27,742 nt of DNA from DASVCZ01 sp036381335 (GCA_036381335.1 DASVCZ010000072.1:1-27742); one strand, 5' to 3'. Counted from the first letter of the stretch, positions 14,618 to 22,866 are shown. The notes: generated from the letters alone by a model not told the origin. A program made the numbers and translations.

Positions 14618-16372
14618 ATGTGGGTCATCCGCCGCTTCTACCACTTTATTTTCCAAACCCCTTTTTACTTTATAGTGGGCAATTTTTTGATGATTTTGGG
14701 GATGGCACTTACCAACATCTCGCCCTTTTTCGTCAAATGGTTAACCGAAGCCGTTCAAGCCAACCAGTTAGACCACGCCACCAACCTCATCCTCATTTTT
14801 GGAGGCCTCTTATTGGTCAGTAACATCTTAGAAAACCTGGCCTTTTATCTGACCGACATCAATATGGTGGCAACTTCAACCAAGATAGCCCAGACGGTGC
14901 TGACCCATATTCATAACTTAGACTTTTCTTACCACACTAATAAGAGTTCCGGTAAGCTGATTAGTTTAATGAAACGTGGTGACGATGCATTTTTTAGTTA
15001 CTATGACGTTCTCAATCGCTCGTTCTTGAGTATTTTCATCAGTTTTGTGATCATGTTTGGAGCATTTTCTCAGCTCAAGCCCCAGTATCTACTGTTTGTT
15101 GGCATCTTGATGCTAGTAAGCATCTGTATCTCATTTGTCTTAGTCAGGTTGAATATTAAACGACGAATTATTTTCAACACAGCTGACGATGAGGTGTCAT
15201 CCGTCCGGGTAGATAATTTAGTCAACTTTGACACTGTCAAATACTTTGCTAATGAACATTACGAACAGTCTCGCTTTGCCAGCTTACTCAAAACCTGGGA
15301 TCGCACTTTGCAGAATTACTTTTTTACCTTCCGTTACTTTGATGTTATCTTGGGGAATGTTATCAATCTGGCGCTGGTGGGCATCATGATGATTGCCTTG
15401 GTCGATTTGCGTCGCGGAGTGATTGCTCTACCAGATTTTCTCTTGGTCACTACTTTCTCTCTCACCTTATTTCCCAAAATGATGAACTTTTTATTTAACT
15501 TGCGTGAATTAGCTAAGAAATATTCTGACCTCCGCGCTTACCTAGGCTTATTAGATGAAGCAGTAACTGTCCCCGATCCTGATACTCCTCAATCGCTCCC
15601 CTCCCTTCGCAGCGAAATTGTTTTTAATCAAGTTTCTTTTAGCTATGAGGGTGACGACCAACCAATCTTAAAAGATTTTAATTTGACAATTAAACCTGGA
15701 GAATCAATTGCGTTGGTGGGCTATTCAGGAGCAGGTAAAACTACGATTGCCAAACTCCTAATGCGCATGTACGACCCCCAAAGTGGAAAGATTACTCTTA
15801 ATGGCATCGATATTAAAGACCTGACCAAGGAGACATTACGCAACAAAATTGGAATCGTCCCGCAAGATCCGCTTCTTTTCAATAATACGGTGTACTTTAA
15901 TATTGCCTATGCCAAAGATAAGGCTAGTAAAGAAGAAGTTATGGCGGCTGCTAACGCGGCTCGCGTAAATGAATTTATTAAAAAGTTACCCAAAGGTTTT
16001 GACACTGTCGTGGGTGAGCGTGGCATTAAATTATCAGGCGGTCAACGTCAACGCTTAGCTATTGCTCGTGTCCTCCTCAAACAGCCTGAAATTCTGGTCT
16101 TTGACGAGGCTACCAGCGCCTTGGATTCAGCATCAGAAGAAATTATTCAGTCTGCCTTTTGGAGTTTAGTCAAAGATGCGAAACACCCCCGTACAGCGAT
16201 CATCATCGCCCATCGTCTGTCCACGATTATGAAAGCCGACCGGATTGTGGTCATGGACAAAGGTAAGATTATGGAAATTGGCTCGCATCAAGAATTGCTT
16301 AAAAACAAGGATAGTATTTACTATCAACTTTGGTCACTCCAACACGATGGCTTCATTGGTGACGGAGAGTAA
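14618..16372 (+). CDS. ABC exporter half-transporter (membrane and ATPase domains fused)
   Basis: 584 residues of the MsbA/Atm1 type, working as a homo- or heterodimer. About six membrane helices occupy residues 1-300, followed by an ATPase domain: Walker A GYSGAGKTT (about 368-376), Q-loop VPQDPLLFNNT, signature LSGGQRQR (about 472), Walker B ILVFDEATSALD (about 492) and switch IIAHRLST (His about 531). All catalytic residues are present, so it should be active; the substrate cannot be told. The start is ATG 14618, since the longer frame runs back into tRNA-Pro. TATAGT lies 9 nt upstream and another TGT-TAAAAT at 14563-14571, so either a very short or a roughly 40-nt leader is possible; AAGGG 3 nt before the ATG is a marginal ribosome-binding site. 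Confidence 0.92.
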   Translation: MWVIRRFYHFIFQTPFYFIVGNFLMILGMALTNISPFFVKWLTEAVQANQLDHATNLILIFGGLLLVSNILENLAFYLTDINMVATSTKIAQTVLTHIHNLDFSYHTNKSSGKLISLMKRGDDAFFSYYDVLNRSFLSIFISFVIMFGAFSQLKPQYLLFVGILMLVSICISFVLVRLNIKRRIIFNTADDEVSSVRVDNLVNFDTVKYFANEHYEQSRFASLLKTWDRTLQNYFFTFRYFDVILGNVINLALVGIMMIALVDLRRGVIALPDFLLVTTFSLTLFPKMMNFLFNLRELAKKYSDLRAYLGLLDEAVTVPDPDTPQSLPSLRSEIVFNQVSFSYEGDDQPILKDFNLTIKPGESIALVGYSGAGKTTIAKLLMRMYDPQSGKITLNGIDIKDLTKETLRNKIGIVPQDPLLFNNTVYFNIAYAKDKASKEEVMAAANAARVNEFIKKLPKGFDTVVGERGIKLSGGQRQRLAIARVLLKQPEILVFDEATSALDSASEEIIQSAFWSLVKDAKHPRTAIIIAHRLSTIMKADRIVVMDKGKIMEIGSHQELLKNKDSIYYQLWSLQHDGFIGDGE

Positions 16373-16409
16373 AAACCAGGTACAATACCATTGTTCACCG
16401 TAAACCCTG

Positions 16410-16481
16410 GTTCCCATAGTTCAACGGATAGAACAAGGGTTTCCTAAACCCTAAATCCAGGTTCGATTCCTGGTGGGGACA
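16410..16481 (+). tRNA. tRNA-Arg (anticodon CCT)
   Basis: 72-nt cloverleaf: acceptor GTTCCCA/TGGGGAC (one T-G pair), D-stem GTTC/GAAC, anticodon stem AGGGT/ACCCT with loop TTCCTAA, T-stem CCAGG/CCTGG with loop TTCGATT, discriminator A. CCA is not encoded. TACAAT at 16381-16386 may be its -10 box. A second Arg tRNA starts 4 nt downstream. Confidence 0.95.
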
Positions 16482-16485
16482 CATC

Positions 16486-16560
16486 GCGCCCATAGTTTAA
16501 TGGATAAAACGAAGGTTTCCGGAACCTTTAATGTGAGTTCGATTCTCGCTGGGCGCACCA
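16486..16560 (+). tRNA. tRNA-Arg (anticodon CCG), CCA encoded
   Basis: Acceptor GCGCCCA/TGGGCGC, D-stem starting GTTT and ending AAAC, anticodon stem AAGGT/ACCTT with loop TTCCGGA, T-loop TTCGATT, discriminator A at 16557 and an encoded CCA at 16558-16560. Probably co-transcribed with the preceding tRNA-Arg. Confidence 0.95.
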
Positions 16561-16694
16561 AAACGGGAGTTGGAGTCTATCCCGATATGATCGGGAGAAC
16601 TTCTGATAGGGTTTCTCCCCCTAAAGCGGGATCATTCAAAAAATGAGATTCCTCTTGAGGGCACCATTCACTACGAAGGTTGGACCCTGTGCCG
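16561..16694. other. Structured non-coding stretch between tRNA-Arg and ndk
   Basis: No ORF. The plus strand can fold as GGGAG (16565) with CTCCC, CTATC with GATAG, and the perfect inner hairpin CCCGAT-ATG-ATCGGG (16580-16594); then TCATT/AATGA, CCTC/GAGG and GGCAC/GTGCC hairpins. On the minus strand, CCTCAAGAGG followed at 7 nt by six T (16643-16638) could weakly terminate ndk. Either a trailer or terminator region, or an unrecognised small RNA. Confidence 0.35.
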
Positions 16695-17171
16695 TTACTT
16701 ACTCTTCAACTCGTACTCGGCATAGACCATCTGGTCCATGAAAGTAGCATAATCAAAAAGCTCATCATCGTTAAAAACGATCTCGATCTCGCGCTGGGCG
16801 TCACCGTCGTTAGCAGAGGCATGAATCAAGTTAAATTGTTGGCTCATACTAAAGTCACCGCGAATAGAACCACCCTCAGCTTCACGGCCTAAGGTCGTTC
16901 CCACTAGTTTGCGAACAACCGGCACAGCATCAATTCCCTCCCAGACCATGGCAATGATCGGCAAGCTGCCCATAAAGCTTTTTAAGTCACCAAAGAATGA
17001 TTTATCCTTGTGCTCGGCATACCAGCGAGAGAGTTGATCATCACTCATCTGGACCATCTTTAACCCAATCAACTTCAGGCCCTTGCGCTCAAAGCGGGTG
17101 ATAATCTCACCAATCAGACCTCGTTGCATGCCATCGGGCTTAACTAATACTGCAGTGCGAGAAAAAGACAT
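16695..17171 (-). CDS. ndk: Nucleoside diphosphate kinase
   Basis: Transfers phosphate from ATP to nucleoside diphosphates through a phosphohistidine. 158 residues, slightly longer than the usual 135-150. It starts TAVLVKPDGMQRGLIGEII (KPD and the RGL motif), then YAEHKDKSFF, AMVWEG, VRKLVGTT, SIRGDF, and NLIHASA with the active-site His117. Relative to typical sequences, MSQQFNLIHASAND replaces the usual RNIIHGSDS, a mild change next to the nucleophile. The start is ATG 17171 with AAGGAG 3 nt upstream; a TTG at 17186 is rejected because the ribosome-binding site lies downstream of it. It follows the M16 peptidase gene by 45 nt, across an A/T-rich gap, in a likely operon. Confidence 0.94.
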   Translation of the reverse strand: MSFSRTAVLVKPDGMQRGLIGEIITRFERKGLKLIGLKMVQMSDDQLSRWYAEHKDKSFFGDLKSFMGSLPIIAMVWEGIDAVPVVRKLVGTTLGREAEGGSIRGDFSMSQQFNLIHASANDGDAQREIEIVFNDDELFDYATFMDQMVYAEYELKSK

Positions 17172-17216
17172 AGACTCCTTATTCAATTTCTATTTACTAA
17201 TTTTTAATTTCTAATT

Positions 17217-18518
17217 TTAACCTGATATTATTTTTTCAAATTTTGATCTTGACTTGTAAGGACCAATCAGCGCCAAACGGACTTGATCAGCTTTGACCAA
17301 TCGTTGAGCTAAGTCATGAACTTGATCTAACGTAACCTTATTATACTCCTCAAGTACTTGAGTGGGGGTTTTAATTTCACCTGTTAGTAACTGCTTCATG
17401 CCAAAGTACTGAGCCACGCTCTGCGAATCTTCCAGACTAAGAACTAATTTGCCGGCGGTAAAATCTTTGGCTTTTTTTAATTCTTCCTTGGTAATCGGCT
17501 TGCGGCCGTCAGCCACACTTTGGAATTCATCTATCGCCACCTGAATCGCTTCCTCTACTCGCTTGGGGTCCACCCCCGAGGAAGCGCCAAACATGCCCGT
17601 CTCATGGTACTGGTCCATATCGGCATGGACGTAGTAACTGAGGCCGCGCTTCTCGCGAATCTCGGTAAATAAGCGGGAGCTCATATTGCCACCCATAATG
17701 GTAGTCAACAGAGCCAGAATGTACCGGTTTTCATCAGTCCGCTTCAAACCTGGCCACCCTAAAATGAAGTGGGCCTGTTCGGTTTTTTTGAACTCAAGGT
17801 GGAGTTTTTCGTCAGAAATCGATTTTTTAGACAAGAACGCATCTAAGGCTATTTTGTCTGGATTGCGTTCGCCAGCTTCCTTGGAAAAGGCTCTTTCAAT
17901 TAACTCTAAGGTAGCTGGGTCATTGACCACCGGCGCCTCGCCAGCCACCACCACGATCATATTTGACAAGCCATACCACTGGCGCAAAAAGGAATGAAAG
18001 TCCTTTTGGCCCATAGCTTGAATTGTTTCCTTGGTGCCAATAATATTGTGGCGTAAACCTTGCTGAGCGTAGACCATCTCTTCGTACAACTCGCCAATGT
18101 GTCGGGCGGGTGTGTCTTTATACATGTTCATTTCTTCAATGATGACGCTCTTTTCGCGCTCAATATCTGCGGGGCGGAGCTGGGGTTGCAGGAGCATGTC
18201 CGAAACCACGTCCACCGCCAAAGGCAAGTGCATCGAAGCCGCTTGCACATAGTACCCAGTGTACTCTTTGCTGGTAAAGGCATTGAAGTCGGCACCGATG
18301 CTATCGATGGTGGCTGATAGCGTCTGTGCGTCCGGGTACTTAGCAGTCCCCTTAAAGACCATGTGCTCAAAAAAATGGGCAATGCCTTCGACTTTGGGTT
18401 GCTCGTAGCGAGAACCAGTATTGCAAAGGGCGAGAAAGGTGACCGACTGCACCGAGGCCATCGGAATCCGAATCAGGGTCAGGCCGTTGGTGAGGGTGGT
18501 TAAAGTATAGGTAAGCAT
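17217..18518 (-). CDS. M16-family zinc metallopeptidase
   Basis: 433 residues, the size of a one-subunit bacterial M16B peptidase like B. subtilis YmxG or PqqL-type proteins. The inverted zinc motif HFFEH (48-52) supplies two His and the catalytic Glu, and the third ligand lies in VIIEEMNMYKD (Glu128/129), about 76 residues later as expected. The second half keeps GGNMSSRLFTEIREKRGLSYYV, the M16 C-terminal Arg/Tyr region. Members cleave peptides and processed leader sequences in a clamshell chamber. There is no signal peptide, so it is probably cytoplasmic. A consensus TATAAT ends 8 nt before the ATG and contains the stop codon of the preceding gene. Confidence 0.93.
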   Translation of the reverse strand: MLTYTLTTLTNGLTLIRIPMASVQSVTFLALCNTGSRYEQPKVEGIAHFFEHMVFKGTAKYPDAQTLSATIDSIGADFNAFTSKEYTGYYVQAASMHLPLAVDVVSDMLLQPQLRPADIEREKSVIIEEMNMYKDTPARHIGELYEEMVYAQQGLRHNIIGTKETIQAMGQKDFHSFLRQWYGLSNMIVVVAGEAPVVNDPATLELIERAFSKEAGERNPDKIALDAFLSKKSISDEKLHLEFKKTEQAHFILGWPGLKRTDENRYILALLTTIMGGNMSSRLFTEIREKRGLSYYVHADMDQYHETGMFGASSGVDPKRVEEAIQVAIDEFQSVADGRKPITKEELKKAKDFTAGKLVLSLEDSQSVAQYFGMKQLLTGEIKTPTQVLEEYNKVTLDQVHDLAQRLVKADQVRLALIGPYKSRSKFEKIISG

Positions 18519-18526
18519 ATCGCGCC

Positions 18527-18532
18527 ATTATA
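18527..18532 (-). promoter_or_regulatory. -10 box of the M16 gene overlapping the upstream stop codon
   Basis: Consensus TATAAT on the minus strand; its TAA (18530-18528) is the stop codon of the preceding gene. ATG follows after 8 nt. Confidence 0.55.
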
Positions 18533-19310
18533 CCCCAGATGCCGGCTTGGCTTCCAAGAGAGTTCTCAGCCGCTCCATCATTTCTCGGGCGGTATTAATT
18601 TTGGTCATATCCACTTGCCCGCTGCGATAGAGGGGGTATAAAACTGATTCGAGAAAGGTGAGAAAATACTTAATGGCTTCATTCCAGTTTTCTTGCCAAA
18701 TCATTTCCTCGTTGGCAGTGGTAAGTTGCAACTGGCGATACTGATGATCAAGCACTTCGAAAGCGGTCACAATTTTCCAAATTTCGTTTTGTAGTTGTTG
18801 GGTTGATCCCGTCGCCTCTGTCCCTTTGAGAATCAGAAAGACACTTCCTTGTTGGATGTTGCCCACCTTATCAATGGTAATACTGAAATGAAGATCACCG
18901 ATTTGTTGAAAAATGCCGATAGGATTTTCTTCTTGACTAGCCCAGACATCCTCGCGCAAAATTCGACTCCAAAATGTTTTGGTTTTCTTTCTATGCTGCC
19001 ACTCTTTTTCTAAAAATGCACTTATTTTATTGGCTGGTAATTCAGTGGTAAACCGAGAATGGATATATACTACTTCTGCTTTTTCTGGATCAGAAGGAAT
19101 ACAAATAATAATTAAAAGGTCAGGACTCAAAGCCTTCAAAAGTTCTAAAACCAAAATGCTTTCTCTGTTTCCCAGTATCTCGGCAAAAGAAAATGATTTT
19201 GACAATCCTTGCAATGCTTGAATTAAGATAGATTCCTCATTTGAATCTGCCAGGCTCTCCCACTTCGGTAACCTGAGGTTAATAGTGACTTCGCCTTTAT
19301 CAACGCTCAT
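18528..19310 (-). CDS. Hypothetical protein
   Basis: 260 residues with no motif I recognise. It has no signal peptide or membrane helix. The middle looks alpha/beta (VLELLKALSPDLLIIICIPSD, SVFLILKGTEATG) and the C-terminus helical with a conserved-looking WQENWNEAIKYFLTF stretch. The ATG is preceded by AAGGTGGTGG, a plausible ribosome-binding site, and by TAGTAT (19337-19332) 21 nt upstream. One arm of a 12-bp inverted repeat lies across the expected -35 region, so this gene may be regulated. The M16 promoter is embedded in its last codons. Confidence 0.6.
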   Translation of the reverse strand: MSVDKGEVTINLRLPKWESLADSNEESILIQALQGLSKSFSFAEILGNRESILVLELLKALSPDLLIIICIPSDPEKAEVVYIHSRFTTELPANKISAFLEKEWQHRKKTKTFWSRILREDVWASQEENPIGIFQQIGDLHFSITIDKVGNIQQGSVFLILKGTEATGSTQQLQNEIWKIVTAFEVLDHQYRQLQLTTANEEMIWQENWNEAIKYFLTFLESVLYPLYRSGQVDMTKINTAREMMERLRTLLEAKPASGV

Positions 19311-19821
19311 AATCCACCACCTTGAGGGCGAATACTACCCGAATAAAATTGAGTACAAAATGTCGCTGATTTAATTAGCCAAAAACAACTTTTTTTCTTG
19401 CTTCTATGACTAATAATGTGTACTCAATTTCAACTACTTTATCAGCTTTTGCTCATTTGACCTTGCCAACTGTTGCATATGACCTTTTTTGATATAGATA
19501 AAGTATAAAGAACCGTGCTTCTATCACTAAAAAACATGATGACTTGATAGAGAGAAAAAGTCAAAAGTGCCACGCCACTCCCTAAGCAAGCCCTCTGCTA
19601 CTCGATATAAAGTAGCAAAAAATAATGAAGAAACGATATGAAGAAGGTGAGAAACAGTCAAGAAAATCTGTATTCAATTTGGTGATTTTTATTTAAGAGA
19701 CTTCGGTTTTTATTCGTTACTTTATTTTTGACGGTCGGAGTTTCTTAAACGCGCTCTTGTCAACCACTAAAAAGTATGCCAAAGTAGAAGTACGCACTTT
19801 AACAACCGACCCCTTCTCCGC
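19311..19821. other. 511-nt gene-free stretch
   Basis: A/T-rich, without a convincing gene. It contains the promoter of the 19310 gene, a separated 12-bp inverted repeat (19346-19430), a TCTATCA/TGATAGA dyad around 19520-19555, a TGCTAC/GTAGCA dyad near 19598-19620, and GGTCGG/CCGACC arms near 19735 and 19807 that could enclose a folded 3' end for the MBL transcript. No clear T-tract terminator was found. Confidence 0.45.
19346..19430. repeat. Separated perfect 12-bp inverted repeat, candidate operator pair
   Basis: AAATTGAGTACA at 19346-19357 and its exact reverse complement TGTACTCAATTT at 19419-19430; 61 nt between arms, centres 73 bp apart (about seven helical turns). The proximal arm overlaps the -35/spacer region of the 19310 gene. 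Confidence 0.55.
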
Positions 19822-20736
19822 TCACTCTTCTTGTAACCATAGGTGAGACCCATCACTCACCAGGTGAATATCTCCTTTTTGATCAGTTCTTAAGATTTTT
19901 GCTCCAATTTCTTCAATTTTCTTCACTACCTCTGGTGCTGGGTGACCATATTGGTTGTTTTTGCCACTACTGATAAGCGCAATTTCGGGTCGGAGTGCAG
20001 TTAAGAAACCTTCGGTGGTGCTAGTTTTGGCGCCGTGGTGACCAATTTTCAGTACTTCTATATCTGCTAGCAGCCCTTGGCTAATGAGTGCTTGCTCGCC
20101 GGGCTCCTCTAAGTCGCCTGTTAAGAGGATGTCCATAGCATGATAGGTGGCTAAAAGCACGATTGATCGATTATTACTACTCTCTATTTCTTTTCCTTTT
20201 TCAACCCATGCGTCCCATAAGTGTGTTTCGGCATTTTGCTGACTTGAGGGCTGTTCCAGATAGGGCTGCTCTCGAGGTGAGAGAATCTTAAATGTCCACC
20301 TATTGGCGAGTGTCAGAAGCGTGTCGGGAGTAGGCAAAATGACGGTGGTTCCTTGTTGCTGCTTCCTCGAGACAAGCTCGCTAAAGCCCGTAAATACCTC
20401 CGTTTCCTTGCCCAACGGCTCAGACAATACGTAGGAAAAGTCATACCGTTCCCCCACAGCTACAAATCCTCCAATATGGTCGCTATCGGCATGAGTAGCA
20501 ATCACTAACTCCAGATTGCGGTCCCAGAAAGGCAGATACTTGGTCAGGCACTCGACTACCTGGTCGGTTTTGCCAGCGTCGATCAGTACTTGAGTAAAAC
20601 CTTGCCACATGAGGATGGCATCACCTTGACCTATATCACACATCACCAGATGTAAGTGCTGATCGGGCCACTGACGAATAACTAAGCCAGCTGTCAAGAT
20701 AACCAACGCCACCAGGCAAGCCAAGTACTTCTTCAT
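19822..20736 (-). CDS. ComEC-type metallo-beta-lactamase-fold protein (separate gene)
   Basis: 304 residues: one N-terminal membrane anchor (about 3-21) then an MBL domain of the ComEC C-terminal kind: MCDIGQGDA, THADSDHIGG with the zinc-binding HxDxDH (82-87), LLTGDLEEPGE, LKIGHHGAKTST and SSGKNNQYGHPAPEVV, closing with TDQKGDIHLV. In ComEC proteins this domain is thought to be the nuclease that degrades the non-transported DNA strand. Here it is its own gene. The start is ATG 20736: AAGGGAGG lies 5 nt upstream, and the ATG overlaps the ComEC stop as ATGA, so translation is coupled to the channel gene. The anchor should place the domain outside the membrane. Confidence 0.9.
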   Translation of the reverse strand: MKKYLACLVALVILTAGLVIRQWPDQHLHLVMCDIGQGDAILMWQGFTQVLIDAGKTDQVVECLTKYLPFWDRNLELVIATHADSDHIGGFVAVGERYDFSYVLSEPLGKETEVFTGFSELVSRKQQQGTTVILPTPDTLLTLANRWTFKILSPREQPYLEQPSSQQNAETHLWDAWVEKGKEIESSNNRSIVLLATYHAMDILLTGDLEEPGEQALISQGLLADIEVLKIGHHGAKTSTTEGFLTALRPEIALISSGKNNQYGHPAPEVVKKIEEIGAKILRTDQKGDIHLVSDGSHLWLQEE

Positions 20737-22022
20737 CCGCGCCTCCCTTGCCATTTCTGCCAGGCGTACGCACTTATCCACCAGCCGGCTACCTGAGAAA
20801 GTGTGAGTTGAAAAGATACATTTACTTGAGGTAGATAACGGAAAAGCCCCAACAAAGACACAAAGAAAGTAACCAAGGCATGTACCAGATAGCCAAGTAA
20901 CCTGACATCAAGAAAGAACCCTAGAGCAGCCAGCGCTACTCCTGCTACCATGATCGGGGGCAATAACCAGGCCACCAAGCCAGTTGCCACTACACTCCAG
21001 AGGCTACTCTCCCCAAAGTGATACAGAACCAACGGCAGTGTCCCCACCATAGCCCAGATACTGACCCGCAGGGAGTCGAGCCAATATTCTTTTATGGTCT
21101 GCAGCCAGCTGGCCCGAGGTGCGATGCTGGAACTAAGAAGGGTTCCTTCTGCCGTCACCCACTTGCGCCACGGCGAAGTGGTGGTCGGTGTGTGATGGAG
21201 GCCAATCAAAATGCTGGCCGTAGCTGCCACTGACAATTGAAAACCAATGTCGGTCAAATAGGCAGGATTAAGAATCAGCATAATATAGACCGTCACCAGC
21301 AAGCTCCACCGCGGTGAGTAAGGTAGATGGAGGTATTCTGCGATTAACGATTGAGAATGCATGATCGCGGCTCGGACAATAGAGGCACCCGCCATCGCAT
21401 ATAAAGTATAGATCCAAATGGCCAGCATCAACGCCATCAGCCGTCCGCGCCGCGACCACCGACGCACAAAAACTAACGCCCCGCTACTAACCATCCCCAC
21501 GTTGTACCCTGACGCAGCTAGCAAATGTTGCGTCCCTGTAGTTTCAAAAAGAAGACGCTGAGGCGGAGTGAGGTAACTTGTATCCCCAAATAGAATACTG
21601 ACGATGAGCGAAAAAGTACTCACCGGAACAAGGCCTATAAGTGTCTTGAGTAAAAGGCTTTTTATACTAAATAAGTACTTCATTCCAATCGAAAACCCGC
21701 ATTTAACCGAAAGGCTCTTACCACATTCTTGCACTGATCTTACATCTATCAACCTTTTTTGGCCAAAATCAGGTGTATCAGAGGGTAGGTTGTGACTGCT
21801 AAACTGGGCCACATACTCCTCGAGAGAAAATGCCTTATAGCCTGGTGATACTACCGCCTTATTTGCCTGACTCGGATCATATTTTGATATCGGATTTTGA
21901 TTTTTCTCGGTCAAAAGTGGTAATACTTGCATTAATTTCGTTAATAGAAATAGTACTAAAAGCATCAATAGTGCTTTTTGTAGTCTATTTTTATTTACTA
22001 TAAACAGCTCCCTAGTTTGCAT
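20733..22022 (-). CDS. comEC: ComEC/Rec2-type DNA-uptake channel, membrane domain only
   Basis: 429 residues, polytopic. One N-terminal helix and a short soluble segment (about 40-115) are followed by the competence domain with the hallmark TGTQHLLAASGYNVGM (from 162, the usual TG-HLLAISG-HVG) and about eight further helices. The family moves single-stranded DNA across the inner membrane. The MBL domain usually fused to its C-terminus is encoded by the next, overlapping gene. The soluble segment is small for a full ComEC N-terminal domain, so it may be reduced. No Shine-Dalgarno or clear -10 box was found next to the ATG. Confidence 0.9.
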   Translation of the reverse strand: MQTRELFIVNKNRLQKALLMLLVLFLLTKLMQVLPLLTEKNQNPISKYDPSQANKAVVSPGYKAFSLEEYVAQFSSHNLPSDTPDFGQKRLIDVRSVQECGKSLSVKCGFSIGMKYLFSIKSLLLKTLIGLVPVSTFSLIVSILFGDTSYLTPPQRLLFETTGTQHLLAASGYNVGMVSSGALVFVRRWSRRGRLMALMLAIWIYTLYAMAGASIVRAAIMHSQSLIAEYLHLPYSPRWSLLVTVYIMLILNPAYLTDIGFQLSVAATASILIGLHHTPTTTSPWRKWVTAEGTLLSSSIAPRASWLQTIKEYWLDSLRVSIWAMVGTLPLVLYHFGESSLWSVVATGLVAWLLPPIMVAGVALAALGFFLDVRLLGYLVHALVTFFVSLLGLFRYLPQVNVSFQLTLSQVAGWWISAYAWQKWQGRRG

Positions 22023-22185
22023 AGCTTTGTAGGTAGTAATAATAAAAAATAGGTAAGAGGCCTCATTTTAGGTAATTCTCACTCCTTCAGCATAAAAAAT
22101 GGCTCTTTTCGGCACTCACTCGACCCCATCTCTTTCCTTTTCACCACCAACTATTAGTCCTATAGTAAGGTCTCAATAAGTATTG

Positions 22186-22809
22186 TCACAACGAAATGAG
22201 TACATTTATTTCGTCCAACTGAGATTGAGTGAGGACTCCTTTGTCTACCAATTCAGCCACCGATCCATACGGCCGATTTTGGATTATTTCAGCGGCTCGC
22301 TTTTCTCCAATCTGGGGCAGACTTTCTAGTTCAGACTGAGAAGCTTCATTAATAGAAACAAGACCAGAGGTGCTGCTGGTTGAGTCCTTTGATTGAGTCT
22401 CAACCGCCTTAGCCTCCCCCATCCAAGGTATGTAGAGCTTCTGACCGTCAACTACTTTCTCGGCTAGATTAAGCGTTTGAGCTACAAAGACGGTATCTGC
22501 TTCCACACTTAATCCCCCTGCTTTCTCAAGCGCTGCCGCCACTCTATCGCCAGCTTGCAGCTGGTAGACACCCGGCTGCACTACTGCTCCGCTGACATCA
22601 ACATAGATACTGCTGGCCACTGAAGATACTCCTAATATTTCTCCAGGGTTAGCCTGGACTTTGGCCTGGGACAGTAGAAATAAATGACTCAGACCATACA
22701 CCACACAGACCAGGCCGCTGGCAAGCACTGCCGTTAACACCAACGTCATCCGATCCAACCGGCTTAGGAGAGCTGGTAAGTGAAATGAAAGGTGAGTATC
22801 CTCGAACAT
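22186..22809 (-). CDS. comEA: ComEA-like DNA-binding protein
   Basis: 207 residues in the classic ComEA order: a membrane anchor (about 23-48), an SLBB-type domain (about 67-125: YVDVSGAVVQPGVYQLQAGDRVAAALEKAGG), a Ser/Thr linker and a C-terminal helix-hairpin-helix pair (SINEASQSELESLPQIGEKRAAEIIQNRPYGSV split across its two motifs). ComEA binds incoming double-stranded DNA outside the membrane and hands it to ComEC, encoded 163 nt downstream. The ATG follows TGA-TATTCT by exactly 6 nt. Confidence 0.93.
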   Translation of the reverse strand: MFEDTHLSFHLPALLSRLDRMTLVLTAVLASGLVCVVYGLSHLFLLSQAKVQANPGEILGVSSVASSIYVDVSGAVVQPGVYQLQAGDRVAAALEKAGGLSVEADTVFVAQTLNLAEKVVDGQKLYIPWMGEAKAVETQSKDSTSSTSGLVSINEASQSELESLPQIGEKRAAEIIQNRPYGSVAELVDKGVLTQSQLDEINVLISL

Positions 22810-22815
22810 ACCTCG

Positions 22816-22824
22816 AGAATATCA
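22816..22824 (-). promoter_or_regulatory. Extended -10 box of comEA (leaderless)
   Basis: Minus strand TGA-TATTCT, 6 nt (CGAGGT), then ATG at 22809. The GAGGT directly abutting the ATG is too close to act as a normal ribosome-binding site. Confidence 0.55.
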
Positions 22825-22866
22825 CCCAATGGTGGCAAGAAGGTGGCAAAATGCGAGTAGTTTTAT

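Noticed and set aside
14387..14656. N-terminal extension of the hypothetical gene through the tRNA-Pro locus
   Set aside because: It would translate the antisense of a clear tRNA gene; a promoter box and ATG at 14386 give a better start.
19406..19492. 28-codon ORF in the 511-nt gap
   Set aside because: No promoter or ribosome-binding site nearby, and one arm of the inverted repeat lies within it.
22023..22185. Terminator or small RNA between comEA and comEC
   Set aside because: Only short dyads without a usable loop plus A/T tracts; nothing convincing on either strand.
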